Below, in pieces: positions 40,577-49,282 of a stretch of 64,000 nucleotides of DNA. The position numbers and the translations under genes are program-made. The DNA lies in the NCBI GenBank assembly GCA_024579835.1, contig CP102060.1:1612001-1676000 (forward strand), written 5' to 3'. The notes under the pieces were generated by a model. It made no database searches. It was not told the origin of the DNA and saw nothing but the letters and a program-made list of their open reading frames with translations. Numbering within the stretch: position 1 is the stretch's first letter; the number at the start of each line of letters is the position of its first letter. Source of the DNA: Clostridiaceae bacterium HFYG-1003 (GTDB lineage: Bacteria > Bacillota > Clostridia > Clostridiales > Clostridiaceae).

Positions 40577-43183
40577 TTATGTTGTAGAAAACCGACCCTG
40601 AGCACGAGAGCCTGTCTGAATTAAGTTATAAAGTTCCTGAGATACCCTTCTGATATCATCTTCACTTCGTACAATCATCTGCTGTACAGTAACTAGCGAC
40701 CCACTGACACCACCTAGGGAAGAGGTCGCTGCATTTGAAATCACGCCGCCTACAGAAGTATCCACTGAAAAGTCTGTAGGCAAGGATGTACTCATATCGC
40801 TGGCCAGACTGGTCATCACATCGTTGATATCCTCGCTCATCATTTCAGCTGCTTTTACAGCCTCATCACCGTTATCTTGGATAGAACCTGCAAGACCTTT
40901 CACAAGCATTTCACCAACCCACCCCATCTGTTTCGATGGTGATTTGATACCGAAGAAATCCTTGATACCAGTCCAAATGCCACTAATCCAACCACTGACT
41001 TTATTCCATAGCCAAGAAGCAAGGGATTGAATACCCTGCCATAGTCCTTTTACAATGTTGCCACCCACCGTCACGATTGAACCCATGGAGTTTGTAAATG
41101 CTCTGACGATGCCGCCAATAATCTGGGGCACTGCTTTTACGATCTCTACCACAATGGTTGGTAAATTCTGAATGAGTGCTACAAATAGCTGAACCCCTGC
41201 CATAATGATCTTGTCGATGTTTCCAATTAATGCATTTACAATACTTGAAATGATTTGAGGGATTGCCACCACAATGGTGGTAATAATGGTCGGTAGATTT
41301 TGAATCAGTGCAACAAGTAAGTCGACACCCGCTTGTATGAGTTGTGGAATCGAACTTAAAATCCCATTTAATATTCCATCAATTATCTGTGGAATCGCCT
41401 CTACAATAGCCGTAATAATTTCAGGCAAGGCTGTAACCAGCGATGATAATAGCTGAATACCTGCATCTATAATCTGAGGAATTGCGCTTATAATAAAATC
41501 AACGATTGCCAAAATAATCGTAGGGAGAGCCTCAATTAGTTGTGGGATCGCCTCGAGAAGCCCCTGAGCCAAACCAAGTATTAACTGCAGTGCTGCGTCG
41601 AGCAGCATGGGTAGATTATCCACCAAACCTTGCACAATCGTAGTAATTGCATTAACTGCCGCAGGAATCAGTTCTGGGAGAGCCTGCCCAAGACCTTCCA
41701 CTAAAGCTGCTATTAACTGAACGGCTGCATCCACTAGCAGTGGTAAGTTTTCAATCAAGGCATTCACAATTGTAAGGATGGAATCAACCGCTACCGGTAT
41801 TAAGGTAGGTAATAGGTTCATCAGTGCGTTTAGTACCTGAGTAAATAAATCTGTCACCGTAGCAAGCAGTGTCGGTAACAAATCAGAAACCGCATCCAAT
41901 AATGCTTCAATTGCGACGGGCAGGGCCTTTACGATATTTTCAATAACTGGTGTAATGTTTTTTACCACCGACTGAAAGGCATCCACCATGTTATTACTGA
42001 GTTGTTCCATATCTGCATCGGCATTCCCAAAACCAACTAAAAGATTTTGTAAAGCAGATTCAAAAGCATTCAAGGACCCTGAAATAGTCTCCTCTGCCTC
42101 AAGAGCAGTCGTACCAGCAATGCCCATGCTTTCTTGAATGACATGGATGGCAGAAACTACATCGGCATAAGAAGAAACATCGTACTCAATGCCAGAGATA
42201 GCCTCGGCATCGGCAAGGAGACGCTCCATTTCACTTTTTGTACCGCCATAACCAAGTTTAAGGTTATCCAGCATGGTGTAATTCTGCTTGGCAAAACCCT
42301 GATAGGCATTTTGAATGGATTCCATGTCTGTACCCATCTTATTGGCATTGTCAGACATATCCGTAATTGCCATATCAGCATACTTAACTGCTTTTTCTGT
42401 ATCTCCTCCAAGAGAAGAAATAAGGCTTGCAGAAAAAGAAGTCACGGTTTCCATATAGTCATTGGCAGAAAGACCTGCCGTCTTATAGGCATTCGATGCA
42501 TAGTCTTGTAACTGCTGAGAGTTTTCTTTAAAAAGTGTATCTACACCACCGACTAATTGTTCGTAATCAGCATAGGCAGAAATGACTTCTTTACCAAGTT
42601 TGACAGCCGCCGCACCTGCTGCAACAGCAACTGCTCCCATGGCAATGCCGATAGCTTTTAAAGTTGTACCTAAGCCTTTAAACTTAGATTCGGATTTTTC
42701 AGCAGAGTCAGCTGCCTCATCAATCTCTTTTCCCATATCGTCTGCGCTATCGGTGACATCGTTCATTTCACGGTTCATGTCATCGAGGGCATCTTCGGCA
42801 TCATCATAATTAGAGTTAGCTTCTTCAAGAGCAGCATTATTGCTACTTAACTCTCGCTCCATATTGTTGAGTGCCGCCTCAGCATTGTTCAATTGAATCT
42901 GCCAGTTTTGTGTTCTTCTATCGGTTTCTCCAAAGGAGGTAGCTGCATTTTCTAGAGCCGACCTCAAGGTATCAATTTTGCTTTTTTGGGTTTCAATCTC
43001 TTTGTTGAGGACTGAATTTCTGGCGGAAAGAGCCTGGACAGACTTATCGTTTTTATCAAATTCTGAAGCTACCAGTTTCATTTCAGAGCCAAGTACTTTA
43101 AAGGAACGATTGATATCTGTTAATGCCTTCTTAAATTCTTTCTCGCCTTCAAGACCAATCTTCAAACCAAAATTATCTGCCAT
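40577..43183 (-). CDS. Tape measure protein
   Basis: About 868 residues, the longest gene of the tail module as expected. N-terminal coiled coil (residues 1-190: SFKVLGSEMKLVASEFDKNDKSVQALSARN), then the TMP core (MIDNLKLGYGGTKSEMERLL-like text). The long hydrophobic middle is built of about ten 20-25-residue repeats such as LIQNLPTIITTIVVAIPQII. The C-terminal part includes GIKDFFGIKSPSKQMGWVGEML, common in TMPs. It sets tail length and passes through the tube. ATG at 43183 lies after AGGAGG. Confidence 0.93.
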   Translation of the reverse strand: MADNFGLKIGLEGEKEFKKALTDINRSFKVLGSEMKLVASEFDKNDKSVQALSARNSVLNKEIETQKSKIDTLRSALENAATSFGETDRRTQNWQIQLNNAEAALNNMERELSSNNAALEEANSNYDDAEDALDDMNREMNDVTDSADDMGKEIDEAADSAEKSESKFKGLGTTLKAIGIAMGAVAVAAGAAAVKLGKEVISAYADYEQLVGGVDTLFKENSQQLQDYASNAYKTAGLSANDYMETVTSFSASLISSLGGDTEKAVKYADMAITDMSDNANKMGTDMESIQNAYQGFAKQNYTMLDNLKLGYGGTKSEMERLLADAEAISGIEYDVSSYADVVSAIHVIQESMGIAGTTALEAEETISGSLNAFESALQNLLVGFGNADADMEQLSNNMVDAFQSVVKNITPVIENIVKALPVAIEALLDAVSDLLPTLLATVTDLFTQVLNALMNLLPTLIPVAVDSILTIVNALIENLPLLVDAAVQLIAALVEGLGQALPELIPAAVNAITTIVQGLVDNLPMLLDAALQLILGLAQGLLEAIPQLIEALPTIILAIVDFIISAIPQIIDAGIQLLSSLVTALPEIITAIVEAIPQIIDGILNGILSSIPQLIQAGVDLLVALIQNLPTIITTIVVAIPQIISSIVNALIGNIDKIIMAGVQLFVALIQNLPTIVVEIVKAVPQIIGGIVRAFTNSMGSIVTVGGNIVKGLWQGIQSLASWLWNKVSGWISGIWTGIKDFFGIKSPSKQMGWVGEMLVKGLAGSIQDNGDEAVKAAEMMSEDINDVMTSLASDMSTSLPTDFSVDTSVGGVISNAATSSLGGVSGSLVTVQQMIVRSEDDIRRVSQELYNLIQTGSRAQGRFSTT

Positions 43184-43200
43184 GCTTTCCACCTCCTTTG

Positions 43201-43403
43201 TCAGATTCCATCAGGGATAATGTCATCAATAAATATCTCTCTTTTTGGTTTTGCCAGCCCCTGATACTGTTTGTGACACTCCCACAAGTCTAGTAGCAAA
43301 CCAAACGGCATCAGCCAAAATTCATCCATGGTCAGATGTAATACGCTGATGCCGTAATATAAAAGCCTCGTAAATAACTCTTCGTCACTTACGGGGCTAC
43401 TGC
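43201..43403 (-). CDS. Tail assembly chaperone T-part, made by -1 frameshift
   Basis: About 67 codons in the -1 frame from the slippery site at 43404-43410 to TGA at 43201. It reads RSSPVSDEELFTRLLYYGIS, then VLHLTMDEFWLMPFGLLLDLWECHKQYQG. This matches the short gene after the chaperone in many siphophages (the DEFW...PFGLLLDLWE region). It has no ribosome site of its own, so it is expected only as the gpGT-type fusion. The fusion helps load the tail tube onto the tape measure. Confidence 0.82.
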
Positions 43404-43772
43404 GTTTTTTTGGCTTTCCTCACTGAGTACATTTCTTTTTGCACCCTTGTAAAGGGCATTCATAATTGCCTCTTTGTACTCTGCCAAATCAATCGGGCTT
43501 GTGAGAATTTCTACCTCATCTTCTGTCAGCAATTCCTTCGGTGCATCCTTGTGCTTGATGTTATAGACAAGGGTACTTTGATTGGCCAGTAAGGTAATCA
43601 GCCACACAATCTCCGAAAGTGCCATCTCGACATTCTCAGACTTCATTAGCTTATCGCCTAAGTTTTCAAGACCACCATATCGTCCTGCAATTTCCTTTGT
43701 TGCCTTTGTAGTAAGTAGTAGCACATATTCATCGCCACCAATACTAATGCTTGCTGTTCGTTCGTTATCCAT
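43389..43772 (-). CDS. Tail assembly chaperone G-part
   Basis: 127 residues, AAGGAGG before 43772. It begins MDNERTASISIGGDEYVLLLTTKATKEIAGRYGG, the usual first strand pair of Gram-positive tail chaperones, and sits between the major tail protein and the TMP. Its last codons contain AAAAAAC (43404-43410), a canonical slippery heptamer in the right phase, allowing a -1 shift into the downstream frame. Confidence 0.9.
   Translation of the reverse strand: MDNERTASISIGGDEYVLLLTTKATKEIAGRYGGLENLGDKLMKSENVEMALSEIVWLITLLANQSTLVYNIKHKDAPKELLTEDEVEILTSPIDLAEYKEAIMNALYKGAKRNVLSEESQKNAVAP
43404..43410 (-). other. Programmed -1 frameshift slippery site A AAA AAC
   Basis: Codons CAA AAA AAC near the end of the chaperone gene give the X XXY YYZ heptamer in frame. 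A shift continues into the open frame ending at 43201. Confidence 0.82.
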
Positions 43773-43785
43773 GAATTATCCCTCC

Positions 43786-44370
43786 TTATACTGTGTAATC
43801 CGGTTCATAGACTTCTGCATACCAACTGCTGATAACCGATGCCGGTACATCCTTATCGCCTTCGGTCACTTCCGCTTTCCACGGATGTTTACCGCTTGTA
43901 TCCGGCTTGTTTCTTCGGAGAACCGTACCTTCAATTGTTGGTGTTGAGAAAGTGATGCTGTCACCTTTTGTTGCTAGGTTTGTCGCAGGAATACCGAATT
44001 TCACTCGATAGAGCCAGTAATATTTATACTTGCCATTGGATTTCTTTGCTCTAAAACCAACGGCTACAGGATCTCCGCCATCTTCACTGTTAGAAACCAT
44101 AACGTTGTTCTTATCAACCGTGACTCCGGTTAAGGCGGCTGCAGTAGTCGAGCCAATATCATCCACTCCAAGAGAGATAGTGCCATTTTTAAATTCTTTA
44201 ACGATTTCTGCCGCACCATCATCTGCATAGAGAGTTGCCTCTGCCAGTTCAACAGATAACTCTGCTGAGATTGCTTTTGCCAGCTGAGTGGGTGTGCCAT
44301 AGATTTCTTCGCCATTTTCATCATCTGTGATGGTCGCATAATAAAGTTTATCCAGACCAATTGTTGCCAT
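43786..44370 (-). CDS. Major tail (tube) protein
   Basis: 194 residues, AGGAGG before 44370. It starts ATIGLDKLYYATITDDENGEEIYGTP, the phi13-type major tail family. It contains LYADDGAAEIVKEFKNGTISLGVDDIG and YKYYWLYRVKFGIPATNLATKGDSITFSTPTIEGTV. It polymerises into the tail tube. The position two genes before the TMP is canonical. Confidence 0.93.
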   Translation of the reverse strand: MATIGLDKLYYATITDDENGEEIYGTPTQLAKAISAELSVELAEATLYADDGAAEIVKEFKNGTISLGVDDIGSTTAAALTGVTVDKNNVMVSNSEDGGDPVAVGFRAKKSNGKYKYYWLYRVKFGIPATNLATKGDSITFSTPTIEGTVLRRNKPDTSGKHPWKAEVTEGDKDVPASVISSWYAEVYEPDYTV

Positions 44371-44372
44371 TT

Positions 44373-44717
44373 TTAATTACCTCCTATTTCATAATGTTTG
44401 GCTACATCCACGTTGTAGTGGTAATAGCCCGTATCATCTTCAAAGCCGATGTAGCTCCGTGCGGTTATGGTGAAACTGGAATCCAACAATAACTGCACCA
44501 CTTGATTTTTTAACGCTGTATAACTACCTTTGCTATAAATTGAAATCCGTGCCTCTTGAACATCCATGCATGGTAAATTATCCGAATGAAGGTCAAAGCT
44601 ATCGCTCATCGGAACAATCACCATGTACTTACCAGGGACAGTATCCGAAAACACACCTGTTTCTATTGGTACATCTAGTGATTCTAAAGCGACTTGTAAG
44701 TCTGCTAGAATGCTCAT
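44373..44717 (-). CDS. Tail terminator/completion protein
   Basis: 114 residues: SILADLQVALESLDVPIETGVFSDTVPGKYMVIVP, then the C-terminal FEDDTGYYHYNVDVAKHYEI. This arrangement (DTG..HY..DV..) is that of the small protein before the major tail protein in HK97-like phages, which caps the tail and binds the head. GAGG lies upstream. It overlaps the previous gene by four bases. Confidence 0.75.
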   Translation of the reverse strand: MSILADLQVALESLDVPIETGVFSDTVPGKYMVIVPMSDSFDLHSDNLPCMDVQEARISIYSKGSYTALKNQVVQLLLDSSFTITARSYIGFEDDTGYYHYNVDVAKHYEIGGN

Positions 44718-45145
44718 ATCTTTTTGACCTCCTCTTCAAAAGTGCTTTTCATTGTCGAGATACACTCAGACTTTGATGCACTTTTAGCTGGTTTCAAAAA
44801 AGGTTTTGCAGGCTGACCGTGTTTGCCGTATTCAAGGATATTTGCTAGTTTTGCATTACTCTCTCCATCAGACCTTGGTTCAGAAAAACCTATTTTAATA
44901 TTGTGGTTTCCGTTCCTATCTAGCCTGACTGAAGTGACACCGAGTGCCTTTTCTAATTCACCCGTTGATCGTGATTCATGCTTTGTACCTTTACCGATTA
45001 CAGCAGAAAGATTGCTCTTCGTTCGATTGAAAACGACTTCGCCACCTGCTTTTAGCACCTTTTCGGCAACAGGGTCAAAGTCAGATCCAAGCTTTGAAAC
45101 CTTAAGTAGAAATTCATCGGGCATCTTAATATCAACTTTTGCCAA
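44714..45145 (-). CDS. HK97 gp10-family neck protein
   Basis: 143 residues, TTG start at 45145 after AAGGTGGTGAG. It contains AEKVLKAGGEVVFNRTKSNLSAVIGKGTKHESRSTGELEKALGV and LEYGKHGQPAKPFLKPA, the family marks (G..L..S and ..YG...Q.A.PFL.PA). It joins head and tail. It overlaps the genes on both sides. Confidence 0.88.
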   Translation of the reverse strand: MAKVDIKMPDEFLLKVSKLGSDFDPVAEKVLKAGGEVVFNRTKSNLSAVIGKGTKHESRSTGELEKALGVTSVRLDRNGNHNIKIGFSEPRSDGESNAKLANILEYGKHGQPAKPFLKPAKSASKSECISTMKSTFEEEVKKI

Positions 45146-45473
45146 TACTGCTCACCACCTTCTTTGCCAAAACTTCTGTATACATCCCTCGACCTTTTAC
45201 GTTTTCTACCGAGGTAATATCAAAACGTTCTCCATCACATTCAATAAAGTGTTCTGTCGTAACCTCAACTTCTGGAATAGCACGAAACCTGAATAAATCC
45301 GTAGCCTCTGAAAAAGTAGCCAGGTTAGCCCAGCGCTCACTACCATGACGCCCTTCCCGGTAGACTCGAATCGAAGCAATCACGGTTTCTGATGTTGTCG
45401 CAAATCCTTCATTGTCTTTTGTTTTTGTTATTTCCTTAATGTCAGCAAATCCATTCATTTTTCCGAAACTCAC
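45132..45473 (-). CDS. Head-tail closure protein
   Basis: About 113 residues from GTG at 45473 (MSFGKMNGFADIKEI), the usual start of this family. The frame stays open back to a TTG at 45509 that overlaps the previous gene. It contains VIASIRVYREGRHGSERWANLATFSEATDLFRFR and GERFDITSVENVKGRGMYTEVLA, the usual ending of the SPP1 gp16-like closure protein. It plugs the portal after packaging. Confidence 0.85.
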   Translation of the reverse strand: MSFGKMNGFADIKEITKTKDNEGFATTSETVIASIRVYREGRHGSERWANLATFSEATDLFRFRAIPEVEVTTEHFIECDGERFDITSVENVKGRGMYTEVLAKKVVSSIGKS

Positions 45474-45496
45474 AACCAGTACCTCGCCTTCAATTT

Positions 45497-45805
45497 TTAC
45501 ACCTTCCAATCCCGATCAAGCCTTAATAGCAGGTTGACCGTATTCCACACCTGCTGACCGGCTTGCACATTATCTGCAAAAAAGCCACCCGTGCTGCCAT
45601 CTCGACTTTCATAAAAATGAGAAGAGAGCATAATAATGGCTTGCTCTGTAGTCGGTGGCATAGGATTTTCGCTATAGAAATTTTCTGGTACATGCTGATA
45701 ACTCTCGGCATAACTGACAGCAGCGGCGATGAACATCTCTAAGAGTTCGTCATCAGCTTCATGCTCTAAAATCAAGTTTGCCTTTACCTTTTGAATCAGT
45801 GTCAT
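45497..45805 (-). CDS. Head-tail connector protein (gp6-like)
   Basis: About 102 residues. TLIQKVKANLILEHEADDELLEMFIAAAVSYAESYQHVP is the helical start of the HK97 gp6/DNA packaging adaptor family; PPTTEQAIIMLSSHFYESRDGS follows. The ATG at 45805 is chosen because upstream open sequence lacks a ribosome site and overlaps the previous gene. It forms the ring under the portal. Confidence 0.88.
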   Translation of the reverse strand: MTLIQKVKANLILEHEADDELLEMFIAAAVSYAESYQHVPENFYSENPMPPTTEQAIIMLSSHFYESRDGSTGGFFADNVQAGQQVWNTVNLLLRLDRDWKV

Positions 45806-45827
45806 ACCGCTACCATCCTTTCTCTTT

Positions 45828-46052
45828 TTAATCAGCTTCCATGAGTCCTGCTGTTTGAAGCTTTGAAAGCAATGCATTAAAATCAGCAACTAAACTCGTA
45901 ATATCTTCTGCCACACTAGGTGCTTGGTTTTCTGCAGGAGTAAAAGAGGAAGGGAGACCTGTTACGGTTGCTCCCTCCTTAATCTCTAATGTTCCTGCGA
46001 TGACGGTTTTATCTCCGCCTTGTTCGGTGTAGTTTTTTGTGTTGTAATCCAT
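45828..46052 (-). CDS. Head fibre-like protein
   Basis: 74 residues, GGAGG before 46052. MDYNTKNYTEQGGDKTVIAGTLEIKEGATVTGLP is the pattern of the phage head fibre family (short proteins after the major capsid protein), with a C-terminal helix SLVADFNALLSKLQTAGLM. It is probably a capsid decoration. It may instead be structural filler; its role is by position. Confidence 0.75.
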   Translation of the reverse strand: MDYNTKNYTEQGGDKTVIAGTLEIKEGATVTGLPSSFTPAENQAPSVAEDITSLVADFNALLSKLQTAGLMEAD

Positions 46053-46064
46053 ATCACACCTCCG

Positions 46065-47261
46065 TTAGGCTTTCTGCTGAAGAACTTTGATTGCTTCAGG
46101 AAGTACAAGCTTTCCATCAACACGTTCTTTCGCCACAAAACCAACCATGCCATTGCCAGCAAAAAGTTCCCGAAGCTCTGCAAATGAGCGAGACCCACGA
46201 TCGCCGATATTGTAGTAAGACAAATCTCCAAAGATAATGGTTTTAGCACCTGCCTCAATGGTGGGCATATAAGCAGATGTATAAACAGGATAGCCAAGTA
46301 GTTTATCTGGTTCACCCGCAACAAGAGCTGCTTGCCACATATAGGCACCGTTACCGTCCTTTAGTTTTCTAAGTGCCGCAATGGTCTGGTCATTTAAAAT
46401 AAAGACTGCATTCTTACGGTATGGACGTTTCAGTGAATACACTAAATTAATCACTTCATCGGCCGTAATTGCTGTGGCAGAGGCAGCAGTCACTCCTACT
46501 TCAGCACCACCACTAGCAGCAAGAATGCCTAGAGGTTTTCCTGTGCCATCACCATTGATAAAGGCATCTTCTTCCGCATTAGCCAGAGCCTTATAAAACT
46601 CCTTAATAATGTAATTCTCAAGCTGGAAGGCATTATCATAAAGCAGCTCTTCAGTCACCTTGACTGCCACATGAAGTTTATGGGCATCCAGATTAATCTG
46701 AGAGAATGTAGCATCACTAAAGGTCAGTGCTTCACCTTCATCAATCCATGCAGCTGCAGGTTTTGTAGCTGCAATATTGATTTTTCGCTCACCTGATGTG
46801 GTAATTCTGTGACCCAGCTTACGAATGATATTCTCTTCTTCCAGACCATCAATCAATCTGCTGTCGTATTCTTCGGGTACGAGATAGCCACCATCTGCGT
46901 CTACCCCTTCTTGTAGGACATTGGATACATTACGGAAGTTTGAGCGAAGGGCTGAAAGCATGGCAGTCTTATAAGAATCAGCTGCTCGGCCAGTTTTAAT
47001 TTCACTGTTATCCAGTCGACCATTCATCGGATTTTCAATGATTGGCTTGCTGACAGGTTTTTCAAGTTCAGCCTCGATTGCTTCACGTCTTTCCATGCGA
47101 TGGATTTCATTCGTGAGTTCAGTGATCTCATCTTCCATGGTTTTGTAGGTTTTATCATCTTCTGCGGACAATGTGCCATTCTTGGTTTTATGAGTGTCCA
47201 AGAACCCGTCCATTGTTTCAATGAGCTTTTTGCGCTTGTTACGCATTTCTGTAATCGTCAT
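46065..47261 (-). CDS. HK97-fold major capsid protein
   Basis: 398 residues. The N-terminal 100 residues are a coiled-coil scaffold domain (TITEMRNKRKKLIETMDGFL...EIHRMERREAIEAEL), expected to be cut by the protease upstream. The body contains NVLQEGVDADGGYLVPEEYDSRLIDGLEEENIIRKLG, INGDGTGKPLGILA and VKERVDGKLVLPEAIKVLQ, typical of HK97 capsids. It forms the shell. Confidence 0.95.
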   Translation of the reverse strand: MTITEMRNKRKKLIETMDGFLDTHKTKNGTLSAEDDKTYKTMEDEITELTNEIHRMERREAIEAELEKPVSKPIIENPMNGRLDNSEIKTGRAADSYKTAMLSALRSNFRNVSNVLQEGVDADGGYLVPEEYDSRLIDGLEEENIIRKLGHRITTSGERKINIAATKPAAAWIDEGEALTFSDATFSQINLDAHKLHVAVKVTEELLYDNAFQLENYIIKEFYKALANAEEDAFINGDGTGKPLGILAASGGAEVGVTAASATAITADEVINLVYSLKRPYRKNAVFILNDQTIAALRKLKDGNGAYMWQAALVAGEPDKLLGYPVYTSAYMPTIEAGAKTIIFGDLSYYNIGDRGSRSFAELRELFAGNGMVGFVAKERVDGKLVLPEAIKVLQQKA

Positions 47262-47277
47262 AGTAAAATTCCTCCAT

Positions 47278-48009
47278 TTATATATATTTTTTGATAATTA
47301 AAAGACGCTCCTTGAGTTCATCAATTGAGCGCCCTTGGGGTTTGGCAGATTCCTCTGCCTGAATTGGTTTATTCTTTTCTGCAATTTTATTTAGCAGATT
47401 CGTAGCCACTGCTTTTCTAGAAAACGCATAGGCAGAAAAAGTGGGTTCGGATTGTTTCTCATCCTTTAGCACATCGTCTGCAAAGCCAAGTTCTATGGCT
47501 TTGTTGGCATTCATCCAGGTTTCAGCATCCATCAGATGAGATAGTTTGATGCGAGATACTCCAGTCTTAATCTCATAGGCATTGATAATGCTTTCTTTCA
47601 CCTCATCTAACATCTCAATCGCTCGTTTCATGTCTTCATGATCACCCATCGTGATGGTTGCTGGATTATGAATCATCATCAGTGCTGTCGGAGCCATCAA
47701 TACCTTTGTTCCTGCCATGGCAATGACAGAAGCAGCTGATGCTGCAACCCCATCAATCTTGACGGTGACCTCATCTGGATAATCCATCAACATGGTATAA
47801 ATCTGACTTGCGGCAATGCAATCTCCACCCGGTGAGTTAATCCATAAGGTGATGGGTCCTTTTCCGCTAAAGAGTTCATTTCTAAACATCTGCGGGGTCA
47901 CATCATCATCAAACCAGCTTTCTTCAGCGATTGTTCCATAAAGCTCAAGAACTCGTTCTTCTTGTTCGCTTGCTTGGTTCTTCCATCGCCAAAACATCTT
48001 GTTCTTCAT
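47278..48009 (-). CDS. ClpP-like prohead protease
   Basis: About 243 residues. ClpP fold with the oxyanion NSPGGDCIAASQIY, nucleophile serine in GVAASAASVIAMAG and catalytic histidine in ALMMIHNPATITMGD. It trims the capsid scaffold domain. The ATG at 48009 follows GGAGG by nine bases. It overlaps the portal gene by 65 bases in another frame, more than usual, so the protease N-terminus and portal C-terminus share DNA. Confidence 0.93.
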   Translation of the reverse strand: MKNKMFWRWKNQASEQEERVLELYGTIAEESWFDDDVTPQMFRNELFSGKGPITLWINSPGGDCIAASQIYTMLMDYPDEVTVKIDGVAASAASVIAMAGTKVLMAPTALMMIHNPATITMGDHEDMKRAIEMLDEVKESIINAYEIKTGVSRIKLSHLMDAETWMNANKAIELGFADDVLKDEKQSEPTFSAYAFSRKAVATNLLNKIAEKNKPIQAEESAKPQGRSIDELKERLLIIKKYI

Positions 48010-49267
48010 CCAAGTCTTCCTCCTTTCCATCCTCGTTTGTTTTTGCGAATGCACCTGCCTTTGTAAGAGGGAGCATATTACCGTTGACAAGGTACATGTC
48101 ACCACCGTCCTCTGCTGGGATACGGTCTAGGTTTTCAAGCTCTCGAATATCATTGGCACTCATCCAACCGTTCTGCCTTGCTGTGGCATATCCGCTCATA
48201 CGACTAACATAATCCCCTCTAAGCAGACCTTCTACATTGAATCTAAAGAAGTATTTTTTCTTTTCTTCCGGTGTAAAAAGGGTGCGTGCTAGGGTTTGCT
48301 CCCAACGCACTACCCACGGGTCTAAGGTGTATTTCACAAACTCAAGGGATTGTTGCTCAATATTTGAAAAGCTCGATTTTTCAAGGTCGCCTACCATGTG
48401 GGGAGGGACTCTAAAAATCCGAGCAATTTCATTGATTTGAAATTTCCTTGTTTCAAGGAATTGTGCTTGTTCTGGTGAGATAGAAATCGGTGTATATTTC
48501 ATCCCTTCTTCAAGCACAGCTATTTTGTTGGAATTGGCACTGCCACCAAATTGTGACTGCCAAGCCTCTCTGACTTTCCCAGGTTCTTTAATCGTTCCCG
48601 GATGCTCCAACACACCACTTGGAGCAGCACCGTTAGCAAAGAACTTGGCTCCATATTCCTCTGTTGCAATGGCTAGACCAATCGCATTTTTAGCCATCGC
48701 AATCGGGGAGTAGCCAACCAGTCCATCAAACCCGAGTCCGGGAATATGAAGTACATCGGAGGTACTAAGTTTTACTGTCATACCCTTCGTACTGTTCACA
48801 TCATCTGCACCTCTGGTATATAAGTAATAGAGCTGCCCACTCTCATCTCGATGAACTGACATCCGATTTGGCATCAAGGGGTAGAGTCCTACAACTTCAC
48901 CTTTGCCATTACGAATAATCTGCGCATAACAATTCCCCCATAATAAAAGATGAGTCATCATTGTTTCTCTAAACACAAAAGAACTCATCTCAGGATTTGG
49001 TTCATCATGCAAAAGTTTATATAGGGAATGGTCAATTGCTTTTTCCTTGCCACCATCCTCTGTATAACGATAAAGGTGTAGAGGAAGACCTGCTACTGCT
49101 TCAGCTAATATTCGAACACAAGAGTATACGGCCGTCATTTGAAGTGCCGACCGTTCGGTCACTGTTTTACCCGCTGTGGTAGAGCCCATTAGAAATGTAT
49201 AGTTGGAACTCACTGCTCTGTCAGTAGGCTTATCTCTTGCCTTAAAAAACGACGATAAAAATCCCAA
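47945..49267 (-). CDS. Phage portal protein (HK97 family)
   Basis: About 440 residues. Family marks: RSALQMTAVYSCVRILAEAVAGLPLHLYR, LHDEPNPEMSSFVFRETMMTHLLLWGNCYAQIIRN and SSFSNIEQQSLEFVKYTLDPWVVRWEQTL. It forms the 12-fold DNA gate. TTG starts at 49267 (nine bases from GGAGG) or 49273 are possible. The last part is acidic (NEDGKEEDLDEEQDVLAMEE) and overlaps the protease start. Confidence 0.93.
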   Translation of the reverse strand: MGFLSSFFKARDKPTDRAVSSNYTFLMGSTTAGKTVTERSALQMTAVYSCVRILAEAVAGLPLHLYRYTEDGGKEKAIDHSLYKLLHDEPNPEMSSFVFRETMMTHLLLWGNCYAQIIRNGKGEVVGLYPLMPNRMSVHRDESGQLYYLYTRGADDVNSTKGMTVKLSTSDVLHIPGLGFDGLVGYSPIAMAKNAIGLAIATEEYGAKFFANGAAPSGVLEHPGTIKEPGKVREAWQSQFGGSANSNKIAVLEEGMKYTPISISPEQAQFLETRKFQINEIARIFRVPPHMVGDLEKSSFSNIEQQSLEFVKYTLDPWVVRWEQTLARTLFTPEEKKKYFFRFNVEGLLRGDYVSRMSGYATARQNGWMSANDIRELENLDRIPAEDGGDMYLVNGNMLPLTKAGAFAKTNEDGKEEDLDEEQDVLAMEEPSKRTRRTSS

Positions 49268-49282
49268 AACCAATCACCTCCC

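Noticed and set aside
40800-42000. Repetitive DNA in the tape measure gene as a possible mobile or CRISPR-like array
   Set aside because: The periodicity follows the protein repeats of the TMP; units are degenerate and there are no constant repeats with unique spacers.
42134-42511. Plus-strand frame inside the tape measure gene
   Set aside because: Shadow of the coiled/hydrophobic TMP sequence on the other strand.
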